Assembly: GCA_001304425.1 (NCBI GenBank)
Contig: LJTS01000219.1
Span: 1 to 5,489, forward strand
Source: Betaproteobacteria bacterium SG8_40
GTDB lineage: Bacteria; Pseudomonadota; Gammaproteobacteria; Burkholderiales; Eutrophovitaceae
Length of the DNA stretch: 5,489 nt
Direction: 5' to 3'
The translations under genes and the position numbers were made by a program. Positions within the stretch are counted from its first letter, which is position 1. Every line of letters starts with the position of its first letter. This document shows, piece after piece, positions 1 through 5,489 of this stretch. A model generated the notes under the pieces. The model searched no databases and was not told the DNA's origin. It saw only the letters and a program-made list of their open reading frames with translations.

Positions 1-1338
1 TTCGGGGATGATGCCTCGCAATCCGCCTGCCGACGATCCGCGGCGCCGGTGGATGTTCTCGACCACAACGATAGCGTCGTCGACCAGTATGCCGATCGAA
101 AAGATCAGGGCGAACAGCGACACCCTGTTCAGCGTAAAACCCCATGCCCAGGATGCGAACAGGGTTGCCGCCAGGGTCAACACGACCGCTATGCCGACGA
201 TCGCGGCTTCGCGCCAGCCAAGCGCGAAAAACACCAGCGCGACGACCGAAATGGTTGCGAAAACGAGCTTCTGTATCAGCTTCACCGCCTTGTCGTTGGC
301 GGTTGCGCCGTAATTGCGGGTTACCGTCACTTCCACACCGTCGGGAATGATGGTGCCCTTCAGCAGATTCACTTGCTCAATCACGCGTTCGGCAACATCG
401 ACCGCGTTCTCGCCAGCCTTCTTGGAAATGGCCACGGTGACGGCCGGATGTTCACCCGGGATCTGAACGCCCTTCTGAGCAGCTTCAGGCCCGCTGCCGA
501 ACCATGCGTATCGTGACGGCTGGTCCGGACCGTCTTCCACGCGCGCGACGTCGTCGATGAAGATCGGGCGTGCTCCCTGGACGCCGATCACCAGTTGTCT
601 CACGTCCGCAGCGCTGGCGAGATACGATCCGGTGCGAACCAGCACTTCCTGGTTGTCGTGCGTCAGGCTCCCTGCCGGCTGTGACGCGTTTGCGACCTGC
701 AACGCTACCGCGACATCATGGGCGCTGATATCGAATGCCGCCATGCGTTCCGGGTCGAGCAGCACACGGACTACGTGCCCCGGGCCACCGAGTGTATAAA
801 CGTCCCGCGTACCTGAGACCCGCTTCAGTTCGGGTTCAACAGAGTGTCCCACCCGTTCGAGTTCGAACGCGCCTCGTTGCGGATCGGCTGTCCACAGCGT
901 CAGCGTCACCACCGGAACATCGTCGATGCCAACGGGCTTGATGACCGGCTGGCCAACCCCGAGTTGCGGCGATACCCAGTCGCTGTGCGAATTGATCGTC
1001 TCGAACAGGCGCACGACGGCTGTTTCGTGCGCGACACCCACCTTGAATTGCGCGGTGAGCACTGCCATCCCGGGTCTGGATACCGAATAAACATGATCGA
1101 TGCCCGACATACGCGACAGCACCTGCTCGGCGGGCGTTGCGACCAGTGCCTCTACGTCTCGGGCAGCCGCCCCCGGAAACGGAATAAAGACGTTCGCCAT
1201 CGTCACGTTGATCTGCGGTTCTTCCTCCCGTGGCGTGACCAGTACGGCAAACAAGCCGAGCAACACCGCCAGCACCGCGATCAGCGGCGTGAGCCTGTTG
1301 TCGAGAAAGTACGCTGCAATGCGTCCGGAGATGCCCAT
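1..1338 (-). CDS. RND efflux permease, HAE-like, N-terminal 446 residues (3' end beyond window)
   Basis: Inner-membrane proton-driven pump subunit of an RND tripartite exporter, partnering the periplasmic adaptor encoded upstream. The frame is open from ATG 1338 to the left edge; an in-frame TGA at 1344-1342 fixes this ATG as the first possible one. Visible parts are TM1 (about residues 17-35), a periplasmic porter region (about 36-345) with family-typical stretches such as TPREEEPQI and PGAAARDVEALV, then TM2 (about 356-374), TM3 (379-398) and TM4 (406-428). TM4 carries GILVDDAIVVVEN with Asp420-Asp421, matching the proton-relay pair Asp407/Asp408 of AcrB. That double Asp argues for the HAE (organic solute) class rather than the heavy-metal CusA/CzcA class, but the substrate is unknown. 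RND permeases are usually about 1000-1050 residues, so more than half is missing. The start has only a weak Shine-Dalgarno (GAG). A gap of 94 bp separates it from the preceding gene, the widest in this operon. Confidence 0.93.
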   Translation of the reverse strand, partial: MGISGRIAAYFLDNRLTPLIAVLAVLLGLFAVLVTPREEEPQINVTMANVFIPFPGAAARDVEALVATPAEQVLSRMSGIDHVYSVSRPGMAVLTAQFKVGVAHETAVVRLFETINSHSDWVSPQLGVGQPVIKPVGIDDVPVVTLTLWTADPQRGAFELERVGHSVEPELKRVSGTRDVYTLGGPGHVVRVLLDPERMAAFDISAHDVAVALQVANASQPAGSLTHDNQEVLVRTGSYLASAADVRQLVIGVQGARPIFIDDVARVEDGPDQPSRYAWFGSGPEAAQKGVQIPGEHPAVTVAISKKAGENAVDVAERVIEQVNLLKGTIIPDGVEVTVTRNYGATANDKAVKLIQKLVFATISVVALVFFALGWREAAIVGIAVVLTLAATLFASWAWGFTLNRVSLFALIFSIGILVDDAIVVVENIHRRRGSSAGGLRGIIPE

Positions 1339-1353
1339 CGCTCAGATGCGGTC

Positions 1354-1365
1354 CGCGGTACCGCG
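1354..1365. repeat. 12-bp perfect palindrome upstream of the RND permease start
   Basis: CGCGGTACCGCG is a perfect inverted repeat ending 16 nt before the permease ATG, within the 94-bp gap between the small secreted protein and the permease. In the transcript it could fold or pair with flanking GC-rich sequence and reduce access to the already weak ribosome binding site. In GC-rich DNA a 12-bp palindrome may also be chance. No T-run follows it, so it is not an intrinsic terminator. Confidence 0.35.
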
Positions 1366-1432
1366 AGTACCCGCTGCCGTTGACTGCAGGTTAACGGTCC
1401 GTGTCATCCGGCAGCGCCGCCCGGCGGCGTGC

Positions 1433-1756
1433 CTAGCGCTTGGGTCCGCCACCGCCGCCCTGCCCCTTCTTTTTTCCCGACGATCCGGCGGGCGGCGTTT
1501 TGCCTTCCTGCTTCTCCCGCTCCTGCATCTTGCGCTGATGTTCGAGCCGGATACGCTCTCTCTCCTGCTCACTACCCGCTTCGCGCATCCGCCTCTCGTA
1601 CTCGAGCCGCTCGGCTTCACGGATCTCGGATTGCACCCGTTCCTGTTGTGGGTTCTGTCCCTGGCCTGCGCCGCCCTCCTGCTGGGCCAGCGAACCGCCG
1701 GTCGCACCCGCGAGCGCCAGCAAACTGCCCGCAACAAGACAATGTTTCAGCCACAC
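1433..1756 (-). CDS. small secreted Arg/Glu-rich protein of unknown function
   Basis: I do not recognise a named family. The 107-residue product starts at GTG 1756, supported by AAGGAG at 1769-1764 with a 7-nt spacer; the preceding sqr gene ends 16 nt upstream. Residues 1-24 look like a Sec signal peptide: Lys4, a hydrophobic core LVAGSLLALAGA, and a likely type I cleavage after SLA at residue 24. The mature part opens with a Gly/Gln-rich linker (25-38), followed by a highly charged, probably helical segment (about 39-86) rich in Arg and Glu, and a Gly/Lys-rich tail ending GGGGPKR. The helix has an imperfect duplication 20 residues apart: RLEYERRMREA (50-60) against RLEHQRKMQER (70-80). There are no Cys residues after the signal peptide, so no obvious metal or persulfide thiol site. 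Its position between sqr and the permease suggests a periplasmic accessory role for one of them; this is inference. Composition alone could also fit a periplasmic structural or chaperone-like peptide. Confidence 0.8.
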   Translation of the reverse strand: MWLKHCLVAGSLLALAGATGGSLAQQEGGAGQGQNPQQERVQSEIREAERLEYERRMREAGSEQERERIRLEHQRKMQEREKQEGKTPPAGSSGKKKGQGGGGGPKR

Positions 1757-1763
1757 CTTGATG

Positions 1764-1769
1764 CTCCTT
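1764..1769 (-). promoter_or_regulatory. ribosome binding site fixing the GTG start of the small secreted protein
   Basis: AAGGAG lies 7 nt before GTG 1756, just after the sqr stop codon (TGA 1775-1773). It is the strongest Shine-Dalgarno in this operon and supports GTG rather than a later start. Starting here also preserves the complete signal peptide. Confidence 0.7.
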
Positions 1770-1772
1770 TTG

Positions 1773-3044
1773 TCATTTCTTCAATTTCGCTATGCCCAGC
1801 GTCGACAACACCATCTTCTCGTACAGTGGCTCGGTTGTACCTTTCTTCATCTTGCGCAGAAAGTATTTCTCGAACCCTACCTTGGCGAGGTGCACCCACT
1901 TGCCCTGCGCGAACCAGTTCACGTTTCGCGGCGGAATCTGCGGCAGCGCGACGAACGCCACACCGGTATCGCCAAAATCGGCAAGGCACACCGCGTTCCA
2001 CGTCGCCTTGTGGGTGGGCTCCCTGCCGTCGAGTTGTTCGCGGATGTTCTGAGCGGTTGCGGTAACCATCGACTCGATCATGTAACCGGTCTTGGGTGCC
2101 CCGGTGGGAACCGGAGTCTGCTCGACAGGTGGTATCGCCACGCAAACCCCCACCGAATAGATATTCCTGTAAGTCGGGTTCTGCTGATGCTGGTCGATCA
2201 GAACGAAGCCGCGCGGATTGGCGAGCCCTTCGACGCCGAACACGGCATCGATCCCCTTGAAAGCGGGCAACATCATCGAGTACTTGAAAGGCAGTTCATG
2301 CGTTCGCTTTTCCGCCCCCACGTCATCGTGTTCGGTCACGAACGCCTTGTCTTCGGTGATTCTTGTCGTCTTGGCATTGCAGATCCATTTGATGTTTCGA
2401 TCGCGCATTGCCGATTCGAGCAGCGTTTTCGAGTCACCGACACCGCCCAGGCCAAGATGGCCAATGTATGGCTCCGCGGTGACGAACGTGATCGGCACCT
2501 TGTCGCGAATCTTGCGCTTGCGCAGGTCGGTGTCCATGATGAAGGCGAATTCGTACGCCGGTCCGTAGCAGGAGGCGCCCTGCACCGCGCCAACGACGAT
2601 CGGCCCCGGGTCGGCCACAAATTTCTCCCACGCCTTGCCGGCGTGAACCGCATGGTCAACATGGCAAATCGATTGCGTGTTTCGCTCAGGCCCCAGGCCG
2701 TCCACTTCGTCGAACGCGAGTTTCGGTCCGGTCGCAATGATCAGAAAGTCGTAACCAACATGCCTGCCGTCCGCCAGTTCAACTTCATTCCGGTCCGGAT
2801 GCACGCGTTTTGCGCCGACGGCGATGAATTCGATGTTCTTCTTCGCGAGATAAGGGGCGGCCTCGAACTCGATGTCCTTGCGTCCGCGCCAGTTCACGGC
2901 CACCCAGGGATTGGACGGTACGAAGTGGAAGGTTGCCGTATTCGAGATAACGGTGATCTTGTCTTCAGGCCTCGCCGTTTCGCGCATCTCGTAGGCCATC
3001 GGCATACCGCCGATGCCCGCCCCCAGAATAACTATGTGCGCCAT
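1773..3044 (-). CDS. sqr: sulfide:quinone oxidoreductase-type FAD flavoprotein
   Basis: Predicted to oxidise sulfide to polysulfide or sulfane sulfur and pass electrons to the membrane quinone pool, as a monotopic membrane enzyme. The start is taken at ATG 3044: AGGAG (3057-3053) lies 8 nt away, whereas the ATG at 3050 is only 2 nt from it. The resulting N-terminus MAHIVILGAG also matches my memory of the Acidithiobacillus ferrooxidans enzyme. In the 423-residue product, the FAD dinucleotide motif GAGIGG is at 8-13. All three Cys used by SQR are present: Cys127 (SICHVDHA), Cys159 (ASCYGPAYEF) and Cys353 (NAVCLADFGD), close to Cys128/160/356 of A. ferrooxidans. The motif PTGAPKTGYMIESM (about 313-326) is typical of SQR. 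The C-terminal stretch from about 383 to 401 (WVHLAKVGFEKYFLRKMKKG) is basic and amphipathic, as expected for membrane attachment. There is no signal peptide. The full Cys triad argues against type II NADH dehydrogenase. It lies 49 bp after the adaptor stop, inside an RND operon, which is unusual for sqr. Confidence 0.9.
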   Translation of the reverse strand: MAHIVILGAGIGGMPMAYEMRETARPEDKITVISNTATFHFVPSNPWVAVNWRGRKDIEFEAAPYLAKKNIEFIAVGAKRVHPDRNEVELADGRHVGYDFLIIATGPKLAFDEVDGLGPERNTQSICHVDHAVHAGKAWEKFVADPGPIVVGAVQGASCYGPAYEFAFIMDTDLRKRKIRDKVPITFVTAEPYIGHLGLGGVGDSKTLLESAMRDRNIKWICNAKTTRITEDKAFVTEHDDVGAEKRTHELPFKYSMMLPAFKGIDAVFGVEGLANPRGFVLIDQHQQNPTYRNIYSVGVCVAIPPVEQTPVPTGAPKTGYMIESMVTATAQNIREQLDGREPTHKATWNAVCLADFGDTGVAFVALPQIPPRNVNWFAQGKWVHLAKVGFEKYFLRKMKKGTTEPLYEKMVLSTLGIAKLKK

Positions 3045-3052
3045 TGCCATGA

Positions 3053-3057
3053 CTCCT
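3053..3057 (-). promoter_or_regulatory. ribosome binding site deciding the sqr start
   Basis: AGGAG lies 8 nt before ATG 3044 but only 2 nt before the alternative ATG 3050. Spacing therefore favours the inner start, in agreement with the usual N-terminus of the family. Confidence 0.65.
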
Positions 3058-3093
3058 GTGTTTTTTGGTGGCTCGACTGCGCCACGATTGCTG

Positions 3094-4134
3094 TCATCGG
3101 GGGTTGGTCAACATCCCGGCCTTGACCGGATCGAGCGCGACCCGCTCGCCGACCATCGCACCGGCCAATACCTCGATGAGCCCTTGCCCGGCCGGTTCGC
3201 CGAGCCGGACCTGTCTGAACCTGAACCGCCCGTCTTCGCCCAATACGTAGACGCCGGCTACTTCGCTGCGACGTACCACTGCGGCGGCCGGCACCACCAG
3301 TTTGCGCGCACGGCCGATGGTGAAATGGGCCCGTGCGAACATACCCGGATAGAGATCTTTCTGATCGCCGGGCAAGTTCACGCGCACGCTCGTGGCGTGG
3401 GTGCGCGGATCCGCCGACGGCAGCACCGTAATCCCGCTGCCTTCGATCCAGCGATTGAGCGACGGAATCTCCACGCTGACCCGCGGGCTCTCGCGTACCT
3501 CGGCAACCTTGTACTGCGGTACGCTGGCCGTCGCGCGCATGGCCCCGGGATCGAAGCCGGTCATCAGGGGCTTGCCGGGCGTCGCCATTTCACCGACCTC
3601 GACCAGACGAGCCGATACGACACCGCTGTAAGGGGCCTCGACGACCGTGTAACTGCGCGTCGTTGCAGCCTGGCTCTGCGCCGCCCTGGCTGCTTTCAGT
3701 CTCGCCTCTTCGACGCGAAACTCGGCTTCGGCATTATCGAGCGCGGACTTGCTGATGAAATTTTCGGCGGCGAGTTCGCGCGCCCGGTCGAGCCGCCGTT
3801 TGGCATTCTTGTAGGCGGCTTCGGCTTGGGCCACCTGGGCTTCGCTGCCAACGACGACTTGCTTCGCTTCCGATTCGTCGATCCGCACGATAACCTGGCC
3901 GCGCTTGACGTAATCGCCGACGTCATAATTCACTTCCACGACGCGCCCGGTCACCTGTGCCGAGACGGTGGATTGCCTGATCGCCTCCACGACCGCTTCC
4001 ACCGAATACGTGATGTCGACATCACGGAGGCGAACTTCCTCGGTCTCCAGTTCCTGTCCGATTGCAGTAGCGGCGGCAAGCCCGAAAAAGCCTGCGGCGA
4101 TGCCTTGCATCGCGATTCCGGTAATTGTTTTCAT
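3094..4134 (-). CDS. RND efflux periplasmic adaptor (membrane fusion protein, HlyD/AcrA family)
   Basis: Bridges the inner-membrane RND permease to an outer-membrane channel. The 346-residue product starts at ATG 4134, with GAGGG at 4144-4140 and a 5-nt spacer; the upstream in-frame ATG (4146) overlaps that site and is unlikely. A Sec signal peptide covers about residues 1-24 (MKTITG, a hydrophobic core, ATA cleavage). No lipobox Cys is present, so it is not an AcrA-style lipoprotein. Domains in order: first lipoyl half (about 55-87, with SAQVTGRVVEVNYDVGDYVKRG), coiled-coil hairpin rich in Ala/Glu/Lys/Arg (about 88-157, tip near NFISKSALDNAE), second lipoyl half (161-191, VEAPYSGVVSARLVEVGEMA), beta-barrel (about 195-275, with LYPGMFARAHF) and membrane-proximal domain (278-346). 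The hairpin is short, as in many HAE-type adaptors. The usual next gene, the permease, is displaced by sqr and a small secreted gene. It is first in its transcription unit, behind a CRP/FNR-type promoter. No metal-binding His/Met cluster is visible. Confidence 0.93.
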   Translation of the reverse strand: MKTITGIAMQGIAAGFFGLAAATAIGQELETEEVRLRDVDITYSVEAVVEAIRQSTVSAQVTGRVVEVNYDVGDYVKRGQVIVRIDESEAKQVVVGSEAQVAQAEAAYKNAKRRLDRARELAAENFISKSALDNAEAEFRVEEARLKAARAAQSQAATTRSYTVVEAPYSGVVSARLVEVGEMATPGKPLMTGFDPGAMRATASVPQYKVAEVRESPRVSVEIPSLNRWIEGSGITVLPSADPRTHATSVRVNLPGDQKDLYPGMFARAHFTIGRARKLVVPAAAVVRRSEVAGVYVLGEDGRFRFRQVRLGEPAGQGLIEVLAGAMVGERVALDPVKAGMLTNPR

Positions 4135-4139
4135 GAGTG

Positions 4140-4144
4140 CCCTC
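4140..4144 (-). promoter_or_regulatory. ribosome binding site deciding the adaptor start
   Basis: GAGGG lies 5 nt before ATG 4134. The first in-frame ATG (4146-4144) runs into this site and has no Shine-Dalgarno of its own, so the inner ATG, which gives a compact signal peptide, is preferred. Confidence 0.6.
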
Positions 4145-4157
4145 ATAACGGGACAAG

Positions 4158-4200
4158 ACTCTAAGCAAAGCCGCGGGACAAATATCTGATGTAGATCACA
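4158..4200 (-). promoter_or_regulatory. candidate class II CRP/FNR-family promoter of the adaptor-sqr-RND operon
   Basis: On the minus strand, TGTGATCTACATCAGA (4200-4185) forms an imperfect palindrome. It matches the CRP core TGTGA-N6-TCACA at 9 of 10 positions. The inner 14 bases, GTGATCTACATCAG, match the FNR/ANR core TTGAT-N4-ATCAA at 8 of 10. A -10-like hexamer TAGAGT (4 of 6 against TATAAT) lies at 4163-4158. If its first T is -12, the start point is 4151 and the palindrome centre (4192.5) falls at exactly -41.5, the class II activator position where the site replaces the -35 box. The leader would be 17 nt, with the ribosome binding site inside it. One half-site is a perfect CRP half (TGTGA) and neither half has the TTGAT of FNR, so the regulator (CRP/Vfr-like or FNR/ANR/DNR-like) cannot be decided from sequence. 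Confidence 0.55.
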
Positions 4201-4256
4201 TGATCAGCAACCAGCAGCGGCTCCGGCGCCGGGGCGGTTGCGCCCGGGCTGGCCGG

Positions 4257-4487
4257 TTACCGGTTGATCTGCCCGGAAGAGCGCTGCAGGAAGCAGGTCG
4301 CTGCGCTCGAGGCAGCGCAGACGGCCCAGAAAACGAAGAATCCGACCGAGTAAACAGCCTCCCGGCTCCAGGTGACCGGATCGCCGAAGAGCATCAGGTC
4401 TTGCGGGTCAAAAGCCGTGAAGAACAGGGCCTCGGCTATCCCGCCGACAATGAAGGAAGGCCAGAGGATCCATATTAGCCGCTGCAT
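4257..4487 (-). CDS. small two-helix inner-membrane protein downstream of ccoH, function unknown
   Basis: I do not recognise a named family, though the layout suggests a conserved partner of the cco cluster. The 76-residue product starts at ATG 4487, with AAGGAG (4502-4497) 9 nt away; GTG 4493 would sit only 3 nt from it and add two residues. Two hydrophobic helices are visible: about residues 3-25 (RLIWILWPSFIVGGIAEALF) and 44-66 (VYSVGFFVFWAVCAASSAAT). A short loop with FDPQDLMLFGDPVTWS joins them. Glu in helix 1, two Cys in or near helix 2 and a short polar tail (QRSSGQINR) are the notable residues. The gene follows ccoH by 18 bp, so it is probably co-transcribed with ccoGH. It occupies the place where ccoI (copper ATPase) and ccoS often follow. 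It is not CcoS: the size and two-helix pattern differ from that single-helix protein. A role in oxidase assembly is inference from position only. Confidence 0.8.
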   Translation of the reverse strand: MQRLIWILWPSFIVGGIAEALFFTAFDPQDLMLFGDPVTWSREAVYSVGFFVFWAVCAASSAATCFLQRSSGQINR

Positions 4488-4496
4488 CGTCACGCT

Positions 4497-4502
4497 CTCC
4501 TT
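4497..4502 (-). promoter_or_regulatory. ribosome binding site of the small membrane protein
   Basis: AAGGAG lies 9 nt before ATG 4487 and 3 nt before GTG 4493, favouring the ATG. It sits in the 18-bp gap after the ccoH stop codon (TGA 4508-4506). Confidence 0.6.
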
Positions 4503-4505
4503 CCG

Positions 4506-5015
4506 TCAGGAAACATCCACAGCCGAAATCAACAGGGATTTCTGATTGGTCGTCCACACACCCGTAAGGCGCCAGGTCGTATCCCCATCCTCGATCTGCA
4601 GGCGCCAACGTCCCTGGGCCAGGTCGGGCAGGACTGCCTGGTACCAGCCCGGAGCCACTGGCGTGAGCTCGATCTCGCGGTCCTCGCCGGCGCGCGTCGG
4701 ATGAACGAAGCGCACCACGATGCGGCCCGGCCGCTCGCCGCTGCCGTCGAGATGGATACGGATGTTGTTGTCTGCAACCAGCATCTGTGCTTTCAGTCCC
4801 ATTTGCACCGCCCGCTGTTCGCGCTCGATGACCTGGTTGATTGCCAGTCCCTGCTTGTAGTAATCCTCCGCGACGAGCCCGTCCTCGTTCCTTACCGCGA
4901 TTACCAGGGTAACGATGCCGGCTATGACGGCGCTTGCCGGCAATCCGATCAGGATCCATGGCCACGGCTCACGGTACCAGCGCACAACATGTTGATCGAT
5001 CGTCCGTGTAGTCAT
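4506..5015 (-). CDS. ccoH: FixH/CcoH family cbb3 oxidase assembly protein
   Basis: Membrane-anchored factor needed for assembly or stability of cbb3-type cytochrome c oxidase, acting with CcoG and the CcoI copper ATPase in organisms studied. The 169-residue product starts at ATG 5015 with a TGAGG ribosome binding site 8 nt upstream. A short N-terminal tail ends in YREPWPWILIGLP (14-26), a FixH hallmark, leading into a single transmembrane helix (about 20-41). The signature DGLVAEDYYKQG (45-56) follows just beyond the membrane. The remaining periplasmic domain (about 60-169) looks beta-rich, including FVHPTRAGEDREIEL, PGWYQAVLP and GRWRLQIEDG. Length is typical of the family. It follows ccoG after 10 bp, with the ccoG stop overlapping its ribosome binding site, which suggests translational coupling. 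The copper ATPase gene ccoI is not directly downstream here. Confidence 0.93.
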   Translation of the reverse strand: MTTRTIDQHVVRWYREPWPWILIGLPASAVIAGIVTLVIAVRNEDGLVAEDYYKQGLAINQVIEREQRAVQMGLKAQMLVADNNIRIHLDGSGERPGRIVVRFVHPTRAGEDREIELTPVAPGWYQAVLPDLAQGRWRLQIEDGDTTWRLTGVWTTNQKSLLISAVDVS

Positions 5016-5023
5016 TTGTACAA

Positions 5024-5028
5024 CCTCA
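5024..5028 (-). promoter_or_regulatory. ribosome binding site of ccoH overlapping the ccoG stop codon
   Basis: The TGA stop of ccoG (5028-5026) forms part of the TGAGG Shine-Dalgarno of ccoH, 8 nt before its ATG. Ribosomes ending on ccoG would sit over this site, consistent with coupled translation of the two assembly proteins. Confidence 0.6.
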
Positions 5029-5489
5029 TTCAGTCTTCGGCGCGATCAGGGTCGCGCGTTCCGTGATCACTATCGGCTCCTCCGTACCTACCGTCTCGAC
5101 GGTGAAGACGATTGGGTTTGCTCCGGGGATGGTCTTCTCTTTGTCAACCCGCAGTCGAACCGGGATCACGCGCTGGCTCGCCCCGCCGACCGTGACCGGC
5201 TGGGCTTCGGCCTCGAGCGCCAGGCCTTCAAGTCCGGTGACCGAGATGCGGAACTGCCGGGACTGCTCCGACGTGTTCATGATCGCCAGTCGGTAGACGT
5301 TCTGCACCTGCGGATCATCGGGTGCCGCCATCGTGATCCGGTCGCGGATGACGTCGACTTTCACCGGCACGCGATTGCCCAGGGTCAGGCCGGCCGCAAT
5401 GATGATGGTCCAGAGCACGGCCGTGTAGATCAGAATGCGCGGCCTGACCACTCGCCGCACCATCTGCGCGAAATCGAACTTCTCCTCGA
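5026..5489 (-). CDS. ccoG: CcoG (FixG/RdxA) cbb3 oxidase accessory protein, C-terminal 153 residues (5' end beyond window)
   Basis: CcoG is a membrane iron-sulfur protein implicated in copper reduction during cbb3 oxidase assembly. Only its C-terminal part is present: the frame is open to the right edge, so the internal ATG at 5463 is not the true start. Visible residues 1-15 (EEKFDFAQMVRRVVR) belong to the cytoplasmic segment that normally follows the 4Fe-4S region. A transmembrane helix follows (about 18-37, ILIYTAVLWTIIIAAGLTLG), with the RPRILIY entry typical of the family. The rest is the periplasmic immunoglobulin-like domain, with VKVDVIRDR, VQNVYRLAIMNTSEQSRQF and a terminal beta-strand region ending APKTE. 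Full-length CcoG is about 450-490 residues, so roughly two-thirds lies outside, including the Cys clusters, which cannot be checked here. It is followed directly by ccoH. Confidence 0.93.
   Translation of the reverse strand, partial: EEKFDFAQMVRRVVRPRILIYTAVLWTIIIAAGLTLGNRVPVKVDVIRDRITMAAPDDPQVQNVYRLAIMNTSEQSRQFRISVTGLEGLALEAEAQPVTVGGASQRVIPVRLRVDKEKTIPGANPIVFTVETVGTEEPIVITERATLIAPKTE

Noticed and set aside
1..1338. Copper or heavy-metal (CusA/CzcA-type) efflux pump, suggested by neighbouring copper-handling cbb3 genes
   Set aside because: The permease has the Asp-Asp pair of HAE pumps in TM4, and the adaptor shows no Met/His metal-binding cluster.
844..2065. Overlapping plus-strand open frames (844-1383 and 1100-2065) opposite the RND permease and small secreted gene
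   Set aside because: They lie opposite the permease frame, which has unmistakable RND motifs, and opposite the secreted protein. Their translations are low-complexity Arg/Ser/Pro-rich shadows.
1773..3044. Type II NADH:quinone oxidoreductase instead of SQR
   Set aside because: All three conserved SQR cysteines (127, 159, 353) are present with family-typical flanks, along with the basic C-terminal membrane helix.
1758..3125. Long open frame of 455 codons on the plus strand opposite sqr
   Set aside because: Antisense to a gene with clear SQR motifs; the translation is rich in His and Arg and shows no recognisable domain. Such frames are common opposite genes with GC-rich third positions.
3013..4164. 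Open frame of 383 codons on the plus strand opposite the adaptor gene
   Set aside because: The minus-strand product has a signal peptide, lipoyl halves and hairpin of an RND adaptor; the plus-strand product has no sensible domain order.
4229..4247. GC-rich hairpin after the small membrane protein gene as an intrinsic terminator
   Set aside because: A 7-bp stem with one bulge and a 4-base loop can be drawn, but no run of T follows on the minus strand, so a Rho-independent terminator is not supported.
4408..4965. Minus-strand frame of 185 codons overlapping ccoH in another frame
   Set aside because: Arg/Gly-rich out-of-frame translation of ccoH; the FixH signature is in the other frame with a proper ribosome binding site.

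Overview
The window is a GC-rich stretch of a proteobacterial chromosome. Every gene I can support reads on the minus strand, so biological order runs from high to low coordinates. A ccoG-ccoH (fixG-fixH) pair indicates an aerobic or microaerobic proteobacterium with a cbb3-type cytochrome c oxidase. A sulfide:quinone oxidoreductase-type flavoprotein suggests sulfide oxidation or detoxification. Together they fit a gammaproteobacterial (possibly Chromatiales-like) or betaproteobacterial sulfur oxidiser, but that taxonomic guess is inference.

Layout, from right to left. Positions 5489-5026 hold the C-terminal third of CcoG, cut by the window edge. Positions 5015-4506 hold CcoH/FixH, whose Shine-Dalgarno overlaps the ccoG stop codon. 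Positions 4487-4257 encode a small two-helix membrane protein of unknown function, close behind ccoH. A gap of about 120 bp (4256-4135) follows, with a CRP/FNR-type palindrome and a weak -10 box spaced as in a class II activated promoter. Next comes a probable four-gene operon: an RND periplasmic adaptor (4134-3094), a sulfide:quinone oxidoreductase homologue (3044-1773), a small secreted Arg/Glu-rich protein (1756-1433), and the N-terminal 446 residues of an RND permease (1338-1, running off the left edge).

How the genes may work together. CcoG and CcoH serve copper handling and assembly of the cbb3 oxidase. The second operon places a quinone-reducing sulfide dehydrogenase, and a small secreted protein, between the adaptor and pump genes of an RND efflux system. 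The simplest reading is that sulfide oxidation and export of a related compound (polysulfide, persulfide or a toxic by-product) are co-expressed under a redox- or nutrient-sensing CRP/FNR-family regulator. This coupling is inferred from gene order and the promoter; the export substrate cannot be read from the sequence. No outer-membrane channel gene, tRNA, rRNA, CRISPR array or mobile element is visible.
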